Origin: Solibacillus isronensis
GTDB lineage: Bacteria; Bacillota; Bacilli; Bacillales_A; Planococcaceae
Assembly (NCBI RefSeq): GCF_023715405.1
Contig: NZ_JAMBOC010000001.1
Coordinates: 1,984,001 to 2,048,000, forward strand
Reading direction: 5' to 3'
DNA: 64,000 nt
The notes beneath the pieces were generated by a model. The model was not told the origin of the DNA. It did no database searches and saw only the letters and a program-made list of their open reading frames with translations. Each line of letters starts with the position of its first letter. Position 1 is the stretch's first letter. Position numbers and translations under genes: made by a program. Of this stretch, positions 17,312 to 26,349 are shown piece by piece.

Positions 17312-18031
17312 TTGGAGAGAGGCACAGTAAAAGATGTTACTTTTTTTAGCAATGCATTAAACGAAGAGTTAGAATTACTAATTTATATTCCAGCAAATTA
17401 TTCACCATTATATGAATATAACATTTTAATCGCATCCGATGGTAAAGACTATTTTCAGCTAGGAGGCATTCCGCGTCTTGCAGATGAACTGATCGATGGC
17501 TATTTAATTGAAAATACAATTATTGTTGGTGTGCCATACAAAAATTATGAAGATCGAAAGAGAAAATATACACCAGCAGGGGATCAATTTGAAGCGTATA
17601 TGCGATTTTTGGCACATGAGCTCGTGCCTTATTTAGATGATGAATTTTCAACTACACAAGTCGGCGGTGGGCGTGCATTAATAGGTGATTCTATGGCTGC
17701 AACCATTTCATTAATGACTGCATTCCATTATCCAAATATTTTCGGTAAAGCTATTTTACAATCACCTTATGTAGATGAGCTTGTATTGCAGGCTGTTAAA
17801 GATGCGAAAAATGTCAATATTCTTTCGTTGTACCATATTATCGGCCTCCAGGAAGATCAAGTGGCATTAAAGGATGGTACGGTAAAAGATCTGTTAACAC
17901 CGAACCGTGAGCTGCATCAAATGTTCGTTCAACATGGTATTGATACATTCTATGAAGAATTCAATGGAAATCATACATGGACTTACTGGAAACCTGATCT
18001 AAAACGTGCACTAATTGAAATTTTCGGATAA
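17312..18031 (+). CDS. Esterase of the YuiI/BesA (Fes-like) family
   Basis: A 239-residue alpha/beta hydrolase (putative esterase family). The nucleophile Ser lies in IGDSMAA near residue 131, and the catalytic His in GNHTW near the C-terminus. Such enzymes open ferric siderophores such as bacillibactin (BesA) or hydrolyse simple esters. I place the start at TTG 17312, 6 nt behind GGGGTG, because related proteins begin at this point; the frame extends 38 codons further upstream with a hydrophobic stretch but no good ribosome site. No siderophore genes adjoin it. Confidence 0.82.
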   Translation: MERGTVKDVTFFSNALNEELELLIYIPANYSPLYEYNILIASDGKDYFQLGGIPRLADELIDGYLIENTIIVGVPYKNYEDRKRKYTPAGDQFEAYMRFLAHELVPYLDDEFSTTQVGGGRALIGDSMAATISLMTAFHYPNIFGKAILQSPYVDELVLQAVKDAKNVNILSLYHIIGLQEDQVALKDGTVKDLLTPNRELHQMFVQHGIDTFYEEFNGNHTWTYWKPDLKRALIEIFG

Positions 18032-18067
18032 TACGGTATGCTGGAAATGTTTATTCACAAATTTTTC

Positions 18068-18076
18068 TGTTATAAT
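18068..18076 (+). promoter_or_regulatory. Extended -10 promoter for yjcG-yjcF
   Basis: TGTTATAAT is a perfect extended -10 element (TGnTATAAT) about 120 bp before yjcG. No good -35 box is seen, as is usual for extended -10 promoters. Confidence 0.6.
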
Positions 18077-18199
18077 TAAAACAATTACGCCTTGGTGTGG
18101 CTGTATCTAGATTTTTTTATGCCATTTACAGGACGTCTCACAATCATTTAGCACGGTGCTATATGAAATTATTTATATTATTTTTAGGGGGTAATGAAT

Positions 18200-18715
18200 T
18201 TGAAATACGGTATTGTTGCTTTTCCATCTAAAAAATTACAAGATTTAGCGAACACTTATCGCAAACGCTATGACCCGCATTATGCTTTAATCACACCTCA
18301 TCTTACGCTGAAGGATGCGTTTGATGCGGGTGAATCTGAAATCGGAGAAATCTCCAAGCATTTGCAGGAAGTGGCATCAAGGTTTGCACCTTTACAAATT
18401 CATGCCTCTCGAATCAGTTCATTTTACCCGACGACGAATGCCATTTACTTCCGAATTGAGCCAACACCACAGTTGGAAAATATTCAAAAACTAATTCAGG
18501 AAAAGATCAACTTGGGTGCGCCAAAGCATGTGTTTATGCCGCATATTACAATTGCACAAAAAATGAGCGCTTCGGAGCATGATGATATTTATGGTCAGTT
18601 GCGTATGGTTGGAGTAGATGAAAAAGATTCGATCGATCGTTTCCACTTGCTTTACCAATTGGAAGACGGCTCATGGACAACTTATGAAACATACAAATTG
18701 ACTGGAGCTGAGTAA
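18200..18715 (+). CDS. yjcG: YjcG 2H phosphoesterase / 2'-5' RNA ligase-like protein
   Basis: A 171-residue protein with two H-x-T-x motifs (PHLTL near residue 34 and PHITI near 116), which form the active site of the 2H phosphoesterase superfamily. These act on 2',3'-cyclic phosphates of RNA; the substrate of YjcG is not established. TTG 18200 gives an N-terminus (MKYGIVAFPSKK) like the B. subtilis protein and lies 8 nt after GGGGG; the ATG at 18194 is too close to it. It is followed by yjcF after 3 nt, as in B. subtilis. Confidence 0.9.
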   Translation: MKYGIVAFPSKKLQDLANTYRKRYDPHYALITPHLTLKDAFDAGESEIGEISKHLQEVASRFAPLQIHASRISSFYPTTNAIYFRIEPTPQLENIQKLIQEKINLGAPKHVFMPHITIAQKMSASEHDDIYGQLRMVGVDEKDSIDRFHLLYQLEDGSWTTYETYKLTGAE

Positions 18716-18718
18716 TAC

Positions 18719-19147
18719 GTGTTTGAAGTAAAACTAGTTACAACTGAAGAAGATCGCGAACATGCATTTGCGCTACGTAAAGAAGTGTTCGTTAAAGAGC
18801 AAGGAGTTCCACTAAGTCTGGAATTAGATGAATACGATGAGAAAGCCATTCATTTCTTAGTAAACGAAGGTGAAAGTTCAATTGCTACAGCACGGCTTCG
18901 AGAAGTAGAACCGAAAGTAGGAAAAGTGGAACGCGTTTGCGTTTTGAACAACTATCGCGGTAAACGACTTGGTGCATTAATTATGGAAGCTGTTGAACAA
19001 TACGCAAAGAATGCAGCTTTTGAAAAGCTTAAATTGAATGCCCAAAGCTATGCAGTTCCTTTCTATGAAAAACTGGAATACACTGTCACTTCCCCGGAAT
19101 TTATGGATGCTGGCATTCCGCATCGCGCTATGGAGAAGAAAATCTAA
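18719..19147 (+). CDS. yjcF: GNAT N-acetyltransferase YjcF
   Basis: A 142-residue acetyltransferase with the GNAT acetyl-CoA loop (VCVLNNYRGKRLGALIME, about residues 62-80) and a C-terminal FYEKLEYTV strand. The start is GTG 18719, three bases beyond the yjcG stop, so the two are translationally linked. The acceptor substrate is unknown. Confidence 0.9.
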   Translation: MFEVKLVTTEEDREHAFALRKEVFVKEQGVPLSLELDEYDEKAIHFLVNEGESSIATARLREVEPKVGKVERVCVLNNYRGKRLGALIMEAVEQYAKNAAFEKLKLNAQSYAVPFYEKLEYTVTSPEFMDAGIPHRAMEKKI

Positions 19148-19170
19148 TTCTTTTAATCTCATAAAAGTAG

Positions 19171-19209
19171 AAAAACATCCATTTTCCGCCGAAGAAAATG
19201 GATGTTTTT
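19171..19209. terminator. Terminator after yjcF
   Basis: A 16-bp stem (AAAAACATCCATTTTC/GAAAATGGATGTTTTT) with a 7-nt loop, U-rich on both strands. Confidence 0.9.
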
Positions 19210-19241
19210 CGTATTGTTACGCCACTTTTTTAAGTTCCGAC

Positions 19242-19490
19242 TTATTTCATCATTTTCTCAATTTTCGAAAAATCCAAGGATTTACCGTCTTGAATGATTG
19301 ATTGGACAATTTTGTCTTCAAGTTCACTCGTAATCGGTTTATTTGCAAGACGGCTCACTTTTTTAACGATTTTTCGAACTTGTTTTTCATCCGAGAAATC
19401 TGCATACGTTAATGCATTTGCAAGCGTCATAATTTCATCGAAATCAACGCCGGTTTTGCGCTCCACTTTTTTAAAAAACGAACGATCCAT
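19242..19490 (-). CDS. spoVIF: Stage VI sporulation protein F
   Basis: An 82-residue, basic, mostly helical protein that begins MDRSFFKKVERKTGV and ends LDFSKIEKMMK, matching SpoVIF of B. subtilis, which helps assemble the spore coat by stabilising the regulator GerR. It lies beside yjcF/yjcG as part of a sporulation gene group. No catalytic motif is expected. Confidence 0.85.
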   Translation of the reverse strand: MDRSFFKKVERKTGVDFDEIMTLANALTYADFSDEKQVRKIVKKVSRLANKPITSELEDKIVQSIIQDGKSLDFSKIEKMMK

Positions 19491-19508
19491 AATGTTTACT
19501 TACCTCCC

Positions 19509-19673
19509 TTAAATAAATGCGCTACCAACGATAATAAGTAAAATAAAGAGTACAACGATCAATACGAATGTCATACTGTTATTACCGCCATAGCCTGGGG
19601 AACAACCATAATCACAACCACCTTGTTGCCAACCTTGCTGCCAACCTTGCTGCTGCCAACCATATCCAGACAT
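19509..19673 (-). CDS. YjcZ-family sporulation protein
   Basis: A 54-residue peptide. The first half is Gly/Gln/Trp-rich with a tandem QQGW repeat and two Cys (CDYGC), and the second half is one hydrophobic helix (FVLIVVLFILLIIVG) typical of YjcZ/YhjM-type spore proteins. The ATG at 19673 follows a GGGGGG ribosome site at about 7 nt; the longer frame upstream has none. Its role in the spore is unknown. Confidence 0.85.
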   Translation of the reverse strand: MSGYGWQQQGWQQGWQQGGCDYGCSPGYGGNNSMTFVLIVVLFILLIIVGSAFI

Positions 19674-19697
19674 ACTTATACCCCCCTTTCTATTTTG

Positions 19698-19706
19698 TAG
19701 TGTATG
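19698..19706 (-). promoter_or_regulatory. Sporulation sigma -10 element upstream of the yjcZ-like gene
   Basis: On the minus strand CATACACTA fits CATAnnnTA (sigma K) and its first eight bases fit the sigma E -10 CATACAnT. No matching -35 is at the right distance, so this rests on the -10 and on the gene's family. Confidence 0.35.
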
Positions 19707-19736
19707 CAAACACTCAAAAAAAAGGAGGGTATTCGT

Positions 19737-20111
19737 CTAATCTACTTTTCCTTTAGGCTTAAATATTAATGCCGCGATAAAACCAAACAATATCGCAGCG
19801 CTAATTCCAGAGCTTGTCACCTCGAACATACCTGTCAAGAGGCCAATCCAGCCGTGCTTTTCAGCTTCAGCCATTGCTCCATGTGTCAATGAGTTTCCAA
19901 ATGAAGTAATTGGAATTGTCGCACCGGCACCGGCGAAGTTTATTAAGGCTTCATATAAATTAAGTCCATCTAAAATTGCTCCTACTACAACTAAAATGGA
20001 TAAAGTATGACCAGGTGTCAGCTTTCCTACATCCATTAATAACTGACCAATTACACAAATTAATCCACCAACGACAAATGCCACTAAAAATGTAAAGCCG
20101 ATTGTACTCAC
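19737..20111 (-). CDS. spoVAE: Stage V sporulation protein AE (SpoVAEb)
   Basis: A 124-residue membrane protein with about four helices and the SpoVAC/AEb signatures [11 protein letters not shown] and [17 protein letters not shown]. It is part of the SpoVA channel in the spore inner membrane that moves Ca-dipicolinate. It overlaps spoVAD by 4 nt, the order spoVAC-spoVAD-spoVAEb being conserved. Confidence 0.92.
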   Translation of the reverse strand: MSTIGFTFLVAFVVGGLICVIGQLLMDVGKLTPGHTLSILVVVGAILDGLNLYEALINFAGAGATIPITSFGNSLTHGAMAEAEKHGWIGLLTGMFEVTSSGISAAILFGFIAALIFKPKGKVD

Positions 20112-21103
20112 CCCATCCCGATTTCAATTGCATGTGCTGTGCACGGAATTGACTCACCTTGTTGAAAAGAAAGCGGCGATAAAAGTGCACCTGTTGCCAC
20201 TAATAATGCGCGCTTGTAACGACCACTTTTAAATTGTTCCATCATATAGCCGCTATAGACTGCAGCAGAACAACCCGCACCACTCGCCCCTGCCAAAAAT
20301 GCTGTATCTTCACCGTAAAATTCTGCACCGGCATCACGGAATCTTGATAAATCTTCTTTTTTCACACCACTTTGGGCAAACATCGCAATTAAAATTTTCA
20401 ATCCGATTTTCCCTAAATCACCTGTCATTATGACATCGTAATCCTGTATTGTTTGCGAACGCTTTTTTAAATGTGCCTGAATCGTATCAAATGCTGCCGG
20501 TGCCATTGCTCCACCCATATGAAATGGATCTGTTGCTCCGTAATCAATTACTTTTCCGATTGTTGCGGCTTCTACATATGGAAGTTTCGGCTGATGCTTA
20601 CCAACTAATACAAATCCTGCTGCTGTTACAGTCCACTGAGCAGTTGCAGGTTTTTGACCTCCATAATCAACTGGATAGCGAAACTGGCGCTCGACCGAAT
20701 TATGCTGGCTTGAAGCACCTGCAATGGAAAAATCGCTGGCACCCAGTTCTGTCAATAAAGAAGCAATAACTATAGAAGAGACAGATGTTGCACAGGCAGA
20801 AAAAAGACCGATAAACGAAACAGCCAGTTCCCTTGCTGCAAAGTTTGTGGGTGTCATTTGATTAACTAAGTCTCCGCCCAGTAAATAATCAATATCCAAA
20901 TTATTTAAATTCGATTTTTTTAATATTGTCTGACATGCATCTGAAATGAGAACGGCATTCCCTTTTTCATTCGAATCTTTTTGCAACCGTTCATCGGTTG
21001 ATATTTTGTCAAAATACGTTTGAAAGACACTCCGTTTTTCCAAAGGCCCTACTACAACACCTGAAGAAAGAATGGATGGCTTTGACTGAAAAACAATTAC
21101 CAC
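20108..21103 (-). CDS. spoVAD: Stage V sporulation protein AD
   Basis: A 331-residue protein with the thiolase/ketosynthase-like fold of SpoVAD, which binds dipicolinic acid and sits on the outer side of the inner spore membrane. Motifs: [21 protein letters not shown], a GLFSACATS turn and a C-terminal [15 protein letters not shown]. It overlaps spoVAC by 7 nt. Confidence 0.94.
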   Translation of the reverse strand: MVIVFQSKPSILSSGVVVGPLEKRSVFQTYFDKISTDERLQKDSNEKGNAVLISDACQTILKKSNLNNLDIDYLLGGDLVNQMTPTNFAARELAVSFIGLFSACATSVSSIVIASLLTELGASDFSIAGASSQHNSVERQFRYPVDYGGQKPATAQWTVTAAGFVLVGKHQPKLPYVEAATIGKVIDYGATDPFHMGGAMAPAAFDTIQAHLKKRSQTIQDYDVIMTGDLGKIGLKILIAMFAQSGVKKEDLSRFRDAGAEFYGEDTAFLAGASGAGCSAAVYSGYMMEQFKSGRYKRALLVATGALLSPLSFQQGESIPCTAHAIEIGMG

Positions 21104-21552
21104 GCCGCGACACCTACCGATACTAGTATTAATTTAATCAAGGTTACAAAAAAGGCCGAGACTACTCCAAATAAAATAACCGAGCCGGCAAGCTTGAACA
21201 TGTTACTGCCGACACCTAATACAAGTCCTTCCGATTTCCCTTCAATTGCTGCAGAAACAACAGCATTACCGAACCCCGTTACCGGAACTGCACTTCCAGC
21301 TCCCGCAAATTGGCCTAGTCTACGATATTGTCCGAACCCAGTCAGAAGCATGGCGATAAACACCATTGTTGCTACTGTTGGGTTACCCACAGTTTTCTCC
21401 GTAAAATCAAAAAACATCATATAAAAAAAGGAAATCGCTTGTCCTACACAACAAATGACACCGCCAACAACAAATGCTTTTAAACAATTGATGGCGAGAG
21501 GCGTTTTCGGTGTAATTTGATCTTTTAATGTATTGTATTGTTGCTCTTTCAA
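21097..21552 (-). CDS. spoVAC: Stage V sporulation protein AC
   Basis: A 151-residue membrane protein with four to five helices and the FAGAGSAVPVTGFGNA motif shared with SpoVAEb. SpoVAC acts as a mechanosensitive part of the dipicolinate channel. TTG 21552 is the better start: it is 9 nt after AGGAGG and directly follows the preceding stop codon. The SpoVAA, AB and AF members of the full B. subtilis operon are absent here. Confidence 0.92.
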   Translation of the reverse strand: MKEQQYNTLKDQITPKTPLAINCLKAFVVGGVICCVGQAISFFYMMFFDFTEKTVGNPTVATMVFIAMLLTGFGQYRRLGQFAGAGSAVPVTGFGNAVVSAAIEGKSEGLVLGVGSNMFKLAGSVILFGVVSAFFVTLIKLILVSVGVAAW

Positions 21553-21553
21553 G

Positions 21554-21955
21554 TTACGTTTCCTCCTTAGCAAGCTTTTTTAATGCATGCAATTCTTTCA
21601 GCATTTTTTTCTGGTCTTTTTCTTCCATTAATTTAGTCGATTCCCAAAACATTTTAAAATCTGCGGAAACATTGACTTTACTATCGGAAAATTTATCTTC
21701 CAACTTCTTTTTCCAATCTTGCTCAATTTTTTCGCGGTTCCATTTTTTCAACGGTTTTAATTGCATTGCGACAAATAATTCATCTTCAATTACTAACAGA
21801 TTCGCTTGTTCAATTGCATCATCTTCCTTTAAAAGCTTTTTTATTTCCTGCTGATTCTGTACATTATCTGTCAGCTCATACGTCACAACTTTCTCACGGT
21901 CATTGCAGCCTGCAAGAATTAAAAGCAAACTCAATGTCATAAGTGCTTTCCACAT
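21554..21955 (-). CDS. YhcN/YlaJ-type sporulation lipoprotein heading the spoVA operon
   Basis: A 133-residue lipoprotein (lipobox LAGC, Cys17) with a very charged helical mature part. It resembles the YhcN/YlaJ spore inner-membrane lipoproteins in size, signal and the VVIEDELFVAMQLKP-like strand. It lies 1 nt before spoVAC behind a sigma G-like promoter, so it is expected in the forespore and may associate with the SpoVA complex. Confidence 0.7.
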   Translation of the reverse strand: MWKALMTLSLLLILAGCNDREKVVTYELTDNVQNQQEIKKLLKEDDAIEQANLLVIEDELFVAMQLKPLKKWNREKIEQDWKKKLEDKFSDSKVNVSADFKMFWESTKLMEEKDQKKMLKELHALKKLAKEET

Positions 21956-21985
21956 AGCAGTCCCCCCTTTTGTCCATTTTTCTCC

Positions 21986-22016
21986 AAGTATAACCTGTCG
22001 TATTTTGAATTATTCA
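21986..22016 (-). promoter_or_regulatory. Sigma G-like promoter of the spoVA operon
   Basis: On the minus strand TGAATA (22011-22016) and TATACTT (21986-21992) are separated by 18 bp. The sigma G consensus is about TGAATA-N17/18-CATACTA, so five of seven -10 bases match. It lies 31 bp before the first gene, and spoVA is sigma G-dependent in B. subtilis. Confidence 0.5.
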
Positions 22017-22117
22017 TCGCCCAAAGAAGTTTGGTGAAACCTGTTCATTAGCCCGATTCTTTTGAGAACCGGTTCATATTATTAGTAAGAGTTAAGTAAA
22101 CCGGAGGTGAAAAAATA

Positions 22118-22645
22118 ATGGGTTGTGGAAGAGGTAATAATGATGTAGGTGGAACAGGTGAACATCACCAATCACGTGGTTGTGTTTGTGAGGTTGTCCG
22201 TGCGATTTTAGAAATTCAAAATGCAGCAGTACAGGATGAATGCAGTCGCTGTACAACAAACTGTTTCCTAGAGCCGCTTGGTGGAATTGTTAACCCGGCT
22301 CGTAACAATGTCGACACACGTGTATTTACTTTATTAAACAAGGATGGTTCTCCATTCTTCGCTACATTCACTACAGCAGATGGCCATGATTGTCCTTGTG
22401 TATCGATTTATTTCCGTGTTGAAGATGTATTTGATGGCTGCTGTGCAACATTACGTGTTCTTGTACCACAAGATGACAAAGAACATACAGTTGATTTACT
22501 AAATGATCACGGAACAGGTATTGATTTCCGTCAAGTATGTAAAGTAACACAATTTGAAGCTTCAGACAGCTGTATCACAGTTGATTTAGATTGCTTCTGT
22601 GCTGTTCAATGTATCGATGATGTAGACCTTGGCATTTGTGACTAA
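22118..22645 (+). CDS. cotZ: CotY/CotZ-type spore coat protein
   Basis: A 175-residue, cysteine-rich (about 15 Cys) protein. The N-terminus CGRGNND...CVCEVVRAILEIQNAA and the central pair of Cys-rich blocks match CotY/CotZ, the self-assembling crust/exosporium base-layer proteins. It has no signal peptide, as expected for mother-cell coat proteins. GGAGGTG lies 8 nt before the ATG. It is divergent from the spoVA operon. CATATTATT before it is a partial sigma K/E -10 match. Confidence 0.9.
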   Translation: MGCGRGNNDVGGTGEHHQSRGCVCEVVRAILEIQNAAVQDECSRCTTNCFLEPLGGIVNPARNNVDTRVFTLLNKDGSPFFATFTTADGHDCPCVSIYFRVEDVFDGCCATLRVLVPQDDKEHTVDLLNDHGTGIDFRQVCKVTQFEASDSCITVDLDCFCAVQCIDDVDLGICD

Positions 22646-22660
22646 TTCATATGAAAAACA

Positions 22661-22685
22661 CATCTCGCGCATATAGCGCGAGATG
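22661..22685. terminator. GC-rich hairpin after the coat gene
   Basis: A perfect 10-bp stem (CATCTCGCGC/GCGCGAGATG) with a 5-nt loop lies 16 bp after the stop codon. The T run (TATTTTCTTT) begins a few bases late. Confidence 0.75.
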
Positions 22686-22710
22686 CTGTATTTTCTTTCA
22701 TGAAAGAACT

Positions 22711-22746
22711 AAAAAAGAGGAGCCATTAATTTGGCTCCTCCTTTTT
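22711..22746. terminator. Bidirectional terminator
   Basis: Stem GAGGAGCCA/TGGCTCCTC flanked by six A and five T. It overlaps the stop of the minus-strand gene at 22745. Confidence 0.85.
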
Positions 22747-23071
22747 ATAACGTATTATGAATTAACACAACCTCATTAGCTTTTATCCAGCGTTTTGTAT
22801 CTTGGCAATTCAGCAATACTTGACTACCACTTATTTTATCGATTGATCCGTGTATTTTTTCACCTGATTGCAAAATAAATACCAATACCCTTGGCTCTTT
22901 CGCCGGTTTCGAAAAATAATGGAGCTGTCGTGCAATAAGGGCATTTTCAATTTTTTCAGTAATAGGTCGTACATAAATTGATGTACTTTCTTCCTCTATT
23001 TCGACTCGTTTTTCTTGTATATAAACCGGACTTGCAATAAAAAGTAATGGGTGAATTTCCACATTCCACAT
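22745..23071 (-). CDS. Hypothetical protein with a small beta-barrel-like C-terminus
   Basis: A 108-residue protein I do not recognise with certainty. The C-terminal half alternates short beta strands around a Gly (RVLVFILQSGEKIHGSIDKI, then VLLNCQ, then EVVLIH), a pattern like Sm-fold or DUF2642-type spore proteins; this is a weak similarity by eye. The GTG at 23062 has better ribosome-site spacing (AAAAGG, 9 nt) than the ATG at 23071. It lies upstream of the coat gene terminator and 40 nt after mgtE. Confidence 0.6.
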   Translation of the reverse strand: MWNVEIHPLLFIASPVYIQEKRVEIEEESTSIYVRPITEKIENALIARQLHYFSKPAKEPRVLVFILQSGEKIHGSIDKISGSQVLLNCQDTKRWIKANEVVLIHNTL

Positions 23072-23111
23072 CCTTTTTCATACAATATGCAAAGTCTTTT
23101 GAAATCGTTAC

Positions 23112-24482
23112 TTACAGAATCCGGCTAATAAACGTCGATGCTAGGCCAAGATAAATAATAATACTTGTGACGTCATTCAACGTTGTAATAAAAGGTCCTG
23201 ATGCAACTGCAGGGTCAACACCCAGCTTATGCATTAAAATCGGTATAAACGATCCAGCCAGTGTCGCGACAATAATCGAGCAGCAAATCGATGCCCCGAC
23301 AAGCAGACCGATTATCAATGTACCTTTCCAGAAGAATATGATTCCGACAACTATGGCACCACTTACTACTCCCATAATAAGCCCTGTACTTAATTCCCGC
23401 ACGATCAGCCTGAATTTACTTTTCCCGCCAATATCACCTGTTGCAATCCCTCGTATCGCTACAGCCAATGCCTGGGTGCCACTATTACCGGATGTACCTG
23501 AAATAAGCGGAATAAATGTTGCAAGCAAGGCGACTTTGTCGAGCGTTGCTTCAAATATCCCCATAAGTCCCGATGTCAGCATACCTAAGAACAGTAAAAT
23601 AATGAGCCATGGCAAACGCTTTCCTGCCGCCCGTAAAGGACCTGCATCATTATCATCCATATCCGCAATACCTGCCAGCTTGGAATAGTCGTCCTCTGCT
23701 TCTTCTTCAATAACGTCGATAATATCATCGACCGTAATAATCCCTTGAAGTTCACGGCTCTCGTTGACAACAGGAATTGCCAATAAGTCGTAGTCCTTTA
23801 TCAAGTTCGCGACATTTTCCTGGTCATCCGTCACTTTTACAGCTAGGACACGTTCACTCATGATGTCTCGGACATACAAATCCCCTTCAGCAACAATCAG
23901 TTCCCTTAAAGACATGACACCAAGTAATCGATGTTCCTGATCCACTACAAAAATATAATAAATCGTTTCGGCGGTTTGGGCTTCCTGCCGCAGCACTCGC
24001 ATTGCCTCACGAACCGTTGCGCTTTCAACGACCGATACATATTCTGTCGTCATAATGGCACCGGCTGTATATTCTTCGTAGCCTAAAAGCTCATTAATTT
24101 CATCGACGGTTTCTTCATCCATCATATCCAAGTAATTTTCCCGTTGCTGGGTATCCAATTCATTGAGGATATCTACCGCATTATCGGTATACATGAAGCC
24201 GAACATGGCCGCACCGTATGATGGATCCATCTCATCTAAGTAAGTTTTATATTCATCGTCTTCAATTTCAGTTGTTTCAAAAATGATGGCCATTTCCTGA
24301 GGAGACAAGTAACGATAAATAATTTGCCGTATATCCGGGCCCACCTCTTCGTAAAACTGTGCTTGATCATATGGATGGAGTACAAGGAAATATTCACGGA
24401 ACGACTCGATGTTTTCTTCATCAAGCAGCATTCGTAAAAACGCTTCATCGTACTGGACTTCATCATTTTTTTCCTCTATCAT
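23112..24482 (-). CDS. mgtE: Magnesium transporter MgtE
   Basis: A Mg2+ channel of 456 residues: N-terminal MgtE helical domain (about 20-120), two CBS domains (about 130-255) that sense Mg2+, and five transmembrane helices with the pore motif GNSGTQALAVAIRG. The ATG at 24482 lies behind AGGAGGGGG; the longer frame has no better site. No M-box riboswitch is visible in the 176-nt upstream spacer. Confidence 0.95.
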   Translation of the reverse strand: MIEEKNDEVQYDEAFLRMLLDEENIESFREYFLVLHPYDQAQFYEEVGPDIRQIIYRYLSPQEMAIIFETTEIEDDEYKTYLDEMDPSYGAAMFGFMYTDNAVDILNELDTQQRENYLDMMDEETVDEINELLGYEEYTAGAIMTTEYVSVVESATVREAMRVLRQEAQTAETIYYIFVVDQEHRLLGVMSLRELIVAEGDLYVRDIMSERVLAVKVTDDQENVANLIKDYDLLAIPVVNESRELQGIITVDDIIDVIEEEAEDDYSKLAGIADMDDNDAGPLRAAGKRLPWLIILLFLGMLTSGLMGIFEATLDKVALLATFIPLISGTSGNSGTQALAVAIRGIATGDIGGKSKFRLIVRELSTGLIMGVVSGAIVVGIIFFWKGTLIIGLLVGASICCSIIVATLAGSFIPILMHKLGVDPAVASGPFITTLNDVTSIIIYLGLASTFISRIL

Positions 24483-24628
24483 GCTTGCCCCCTCCTTTCG
24501 ACTTTTCATAACGAGTTATTTTATGATTAATTGCTATCCCTCGTCAAGGCTAATTACGTTTTACCATAACTTTTTCGTATCACGTAAATTCCTTCTCAAC
24601 AGTATATTCCCAATTTCCCTAAAAATAA

Positions 24629-24655
24629 AAGATGCCAATGAAATCTTGGCATCTT
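24629..24655 (-). terminator. Terminator of the yjb minus-strand operon
   Basis: Stem AAGATGCCAA/TTGGCATCTT with a 7-nt loop; on the minus strand TTTTATTTTT follows. It is just after the pseudouridine synthase gene. Confidence 0.88.
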
Positions 24656-24658
24656 GCA

Positions 24659-25543
24659 TTAGTTAATCAATGTAGAAATCTCTTCTGGCAACTTGCTTTC
24701 AAAGTGTACTCTTTCTTTCGTTAACGGGTGTTCAAATTCAATGTAGCGGCAATGGAGTGCCTGGCGGTTAATTAATGTATGATTACCTCCATATAATTCA
24801 TCCCCTACTAATGGATGGCCAATATAAGCCATATGAACACGTATTTGATGGGTTCTTCCCGTATGGAGCTTCAGGCGAATATGTGTCATATTATTTTTGC
24901 GTGTTAGCACAGTTACATCCGTATGGGCAAATTGCCCGTTTGGACGTACTTCACGCTCAATAATGCTCGTATCTTTCCGTCCGATCGGAGCAATGATGGA
25001 TTGCTGAGCTTGTTCAATGATACCTTCTGCAACTGCTTCATATTCACGGTGAATTTGTCCCTTTTTTTGCTGTTCACTCATTAAATGATGTATATGACGA
25101 TGCTTCGCTATAAGCATCAACCCGGATGTATCGCGGTCAAGTCTTGTCACGATATGAACAGTGGAAGCAAGCTGCTGCTGTTCAAAATAGCCATATACAA
25201 GGTTTGCAAGCGAATTATTCGGGTGTTCCCGAGAAGGAATCGAACTCATGAAGGCCGGTTTGTCGACAAGAAGCACTGCCTCGTCCTCATACACAACAGC
25301 TAATTCTCCTTTTACAGGAATCAGTCCTTCACTTGCTTCTTCTACCGGGAAAATAATCGTCACAACATCGCCTTCTGCCAAACGATGCCGCACATTTCTT
25401 TCTTCTCCGTTAACCAAAAGTGCCCCACCATCAAATTTAATGGCGGTTAATGCACGCTTTGAAATGCCCCAGTGAGCAATTGCATCTCGCAAAAGCTCCT
25501 GATCGACCGTATTGATAAATTGTAATTGAAATTGTTTATCCAT
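24659..25543 (-). CDS. yjbO: RluA-family 23S rRNA pseudouridine synthase (YjbO type)
   Basis: A 294-residue enzyme with an N-terminal S4-like RNA-binding segment (RALTAIKFDGGALLVNG) and the RluA catalytic motif RLDRDTSGLM (catalytic Asp), followed by GRTHQIRVHMAYIGHPLVGD. It isomerises specific uridines in rRNA. It is last in a run relQ-ppnK-yjbO, with 11 nt between it and the NAD kinase gene, as in B. subtilis. Confidence 0.92.
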   Translation of the reverse strand: MDKQFQLQFINTVDQELLRDAIAHWGISKRALTAIKFDGGALLVNGEERNVRHRLAEGDVVTIIFPVEEASEGLIPVKGELAVVYEDEAVLLVDKPAFMSSIPSREHPNNSLANLVYGYFEQQQLASTVHIVTRLDRDTSGLMLIAKHRHIHHLMSEQQKKGQIHREYEAVAEGIIEQAQQSIIAPIGRKDTSIIEREVRPNGQFAHTDVTVLTRKNNMTHIRLKLHTGRTHQIRVHMAYIGHPLVGDELYGGNHTLINRQALHCRYIEFEHPLTKERVHFESKLPEEISTLIN

Positions 25544-25554
25544 ATACCCTCATT

Positions 25555-26349
25555 CTATTCATTCGAGATAAATGAATCGTGCACACGTTCCCAAAACGGG
25601 AATGGTCTGAAACGTGCAAACCGCACTTTTTCATTTGCCACATTAAAAGTAATCGATTTTACATCGGTTTCCGTCATGCTAATATGATCGACCGTCATAT
25701 TAAATTGCTGCTCATGTACGGGTTTTAATACACAGTTATGGTGTGCCGGCAATACTAAAGAAGATCCGACCGTCCTGAAAACGCGGTTATTGATCGATGC
25801 CATTTCTGTTATTTGCAAAGCCTGCAATGTCGGATGAATAATCGCTCCACCCAGTGCCTTATTGTATGCTGTACTGCCCGACGGTGTCGAAATACATAAG
25901 CCGTCTCCACGGAAGCGCTCAAAATGCTCGCCGTTCAGTTCCACATCCATTACAAGCGTTACGTCCGGCGATTTAATCGTTGCTTCATTCAGTGCAAGAA
26001 ACGTACTGGATTCGGAATGCTGGCGATGAACCTGCACTTCCAATAACGGATATTCCACGACATTGTATTCCTTTTTGGCAATCGACAATACTAACTTTTC
26101 TAGCTCTGAAGGTTTCCAATCGGCATAAAAGCCTAAATGGCCTGTATGGATCCCGACAAATGCTGTTTTATCCAAACGGTGCAAATAGCGGTGGAAAGCA
26201 TGCAATAATGTTCCATCGCCGCCAATCGAAAGAACAATTTCCGGCTCTTGTTCATCAAATTGTAAACCGAAATCAATTAAATAAGATTTTGCGAGCTCCA
26301 TCAATTCATTTGATTGGTCATCTCTGCGTGATTGTATTGAAAACTTCAT
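25555..26349 (-). CDS. ppnK: NAD kinase
   Basis: It phosphorylates NAD to NADP. The 264 residues carry the family GGDGT motif ([13 protein letters not shown], near residue 45), the NE box ([11 protein letters not shown]) and the Gly-rich [21 protein letters not shown]. It starts at the last base of the relQ stop codon, so expression is tightly coupled with alarmone synthesis. Confidence 0.95.
   Translation of the reverse strand: MKFSIQSRRDDQSNELMELAKSYLIDFGLQFDEQEPEIVLSIGGDGTLLHAFHRYLHRLDKTAFVGIHTGHLGFYADWKPSELEKLVLSIAKKEYNVVEYPLLEVQVHRQHSESSTFLALNEATIKSPDVTLVMDVELNGEHFERFRGDGLCISTPSGSTAYNKALGGAIIHPTLQALQITEMASINNRVFRTVGSSLVLPAHHNCVLKPVHEQQFNMTVDHISMTETDVKSITFNVANEKVRFARFRPFPFWERVHDSFISNE

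Noticed and set aside
23167..23688. 173-residue frame antisense to mgtE
   Set aside because: Shadow of the MgtE membrane domain; no ribosome site or known motif.
24483..24628. M-box (Mg2+) riboswitch before mgtE
   Set aside because: The upstream spacer is too short after removing the terminator, and I see none of the conserved M-box segments.
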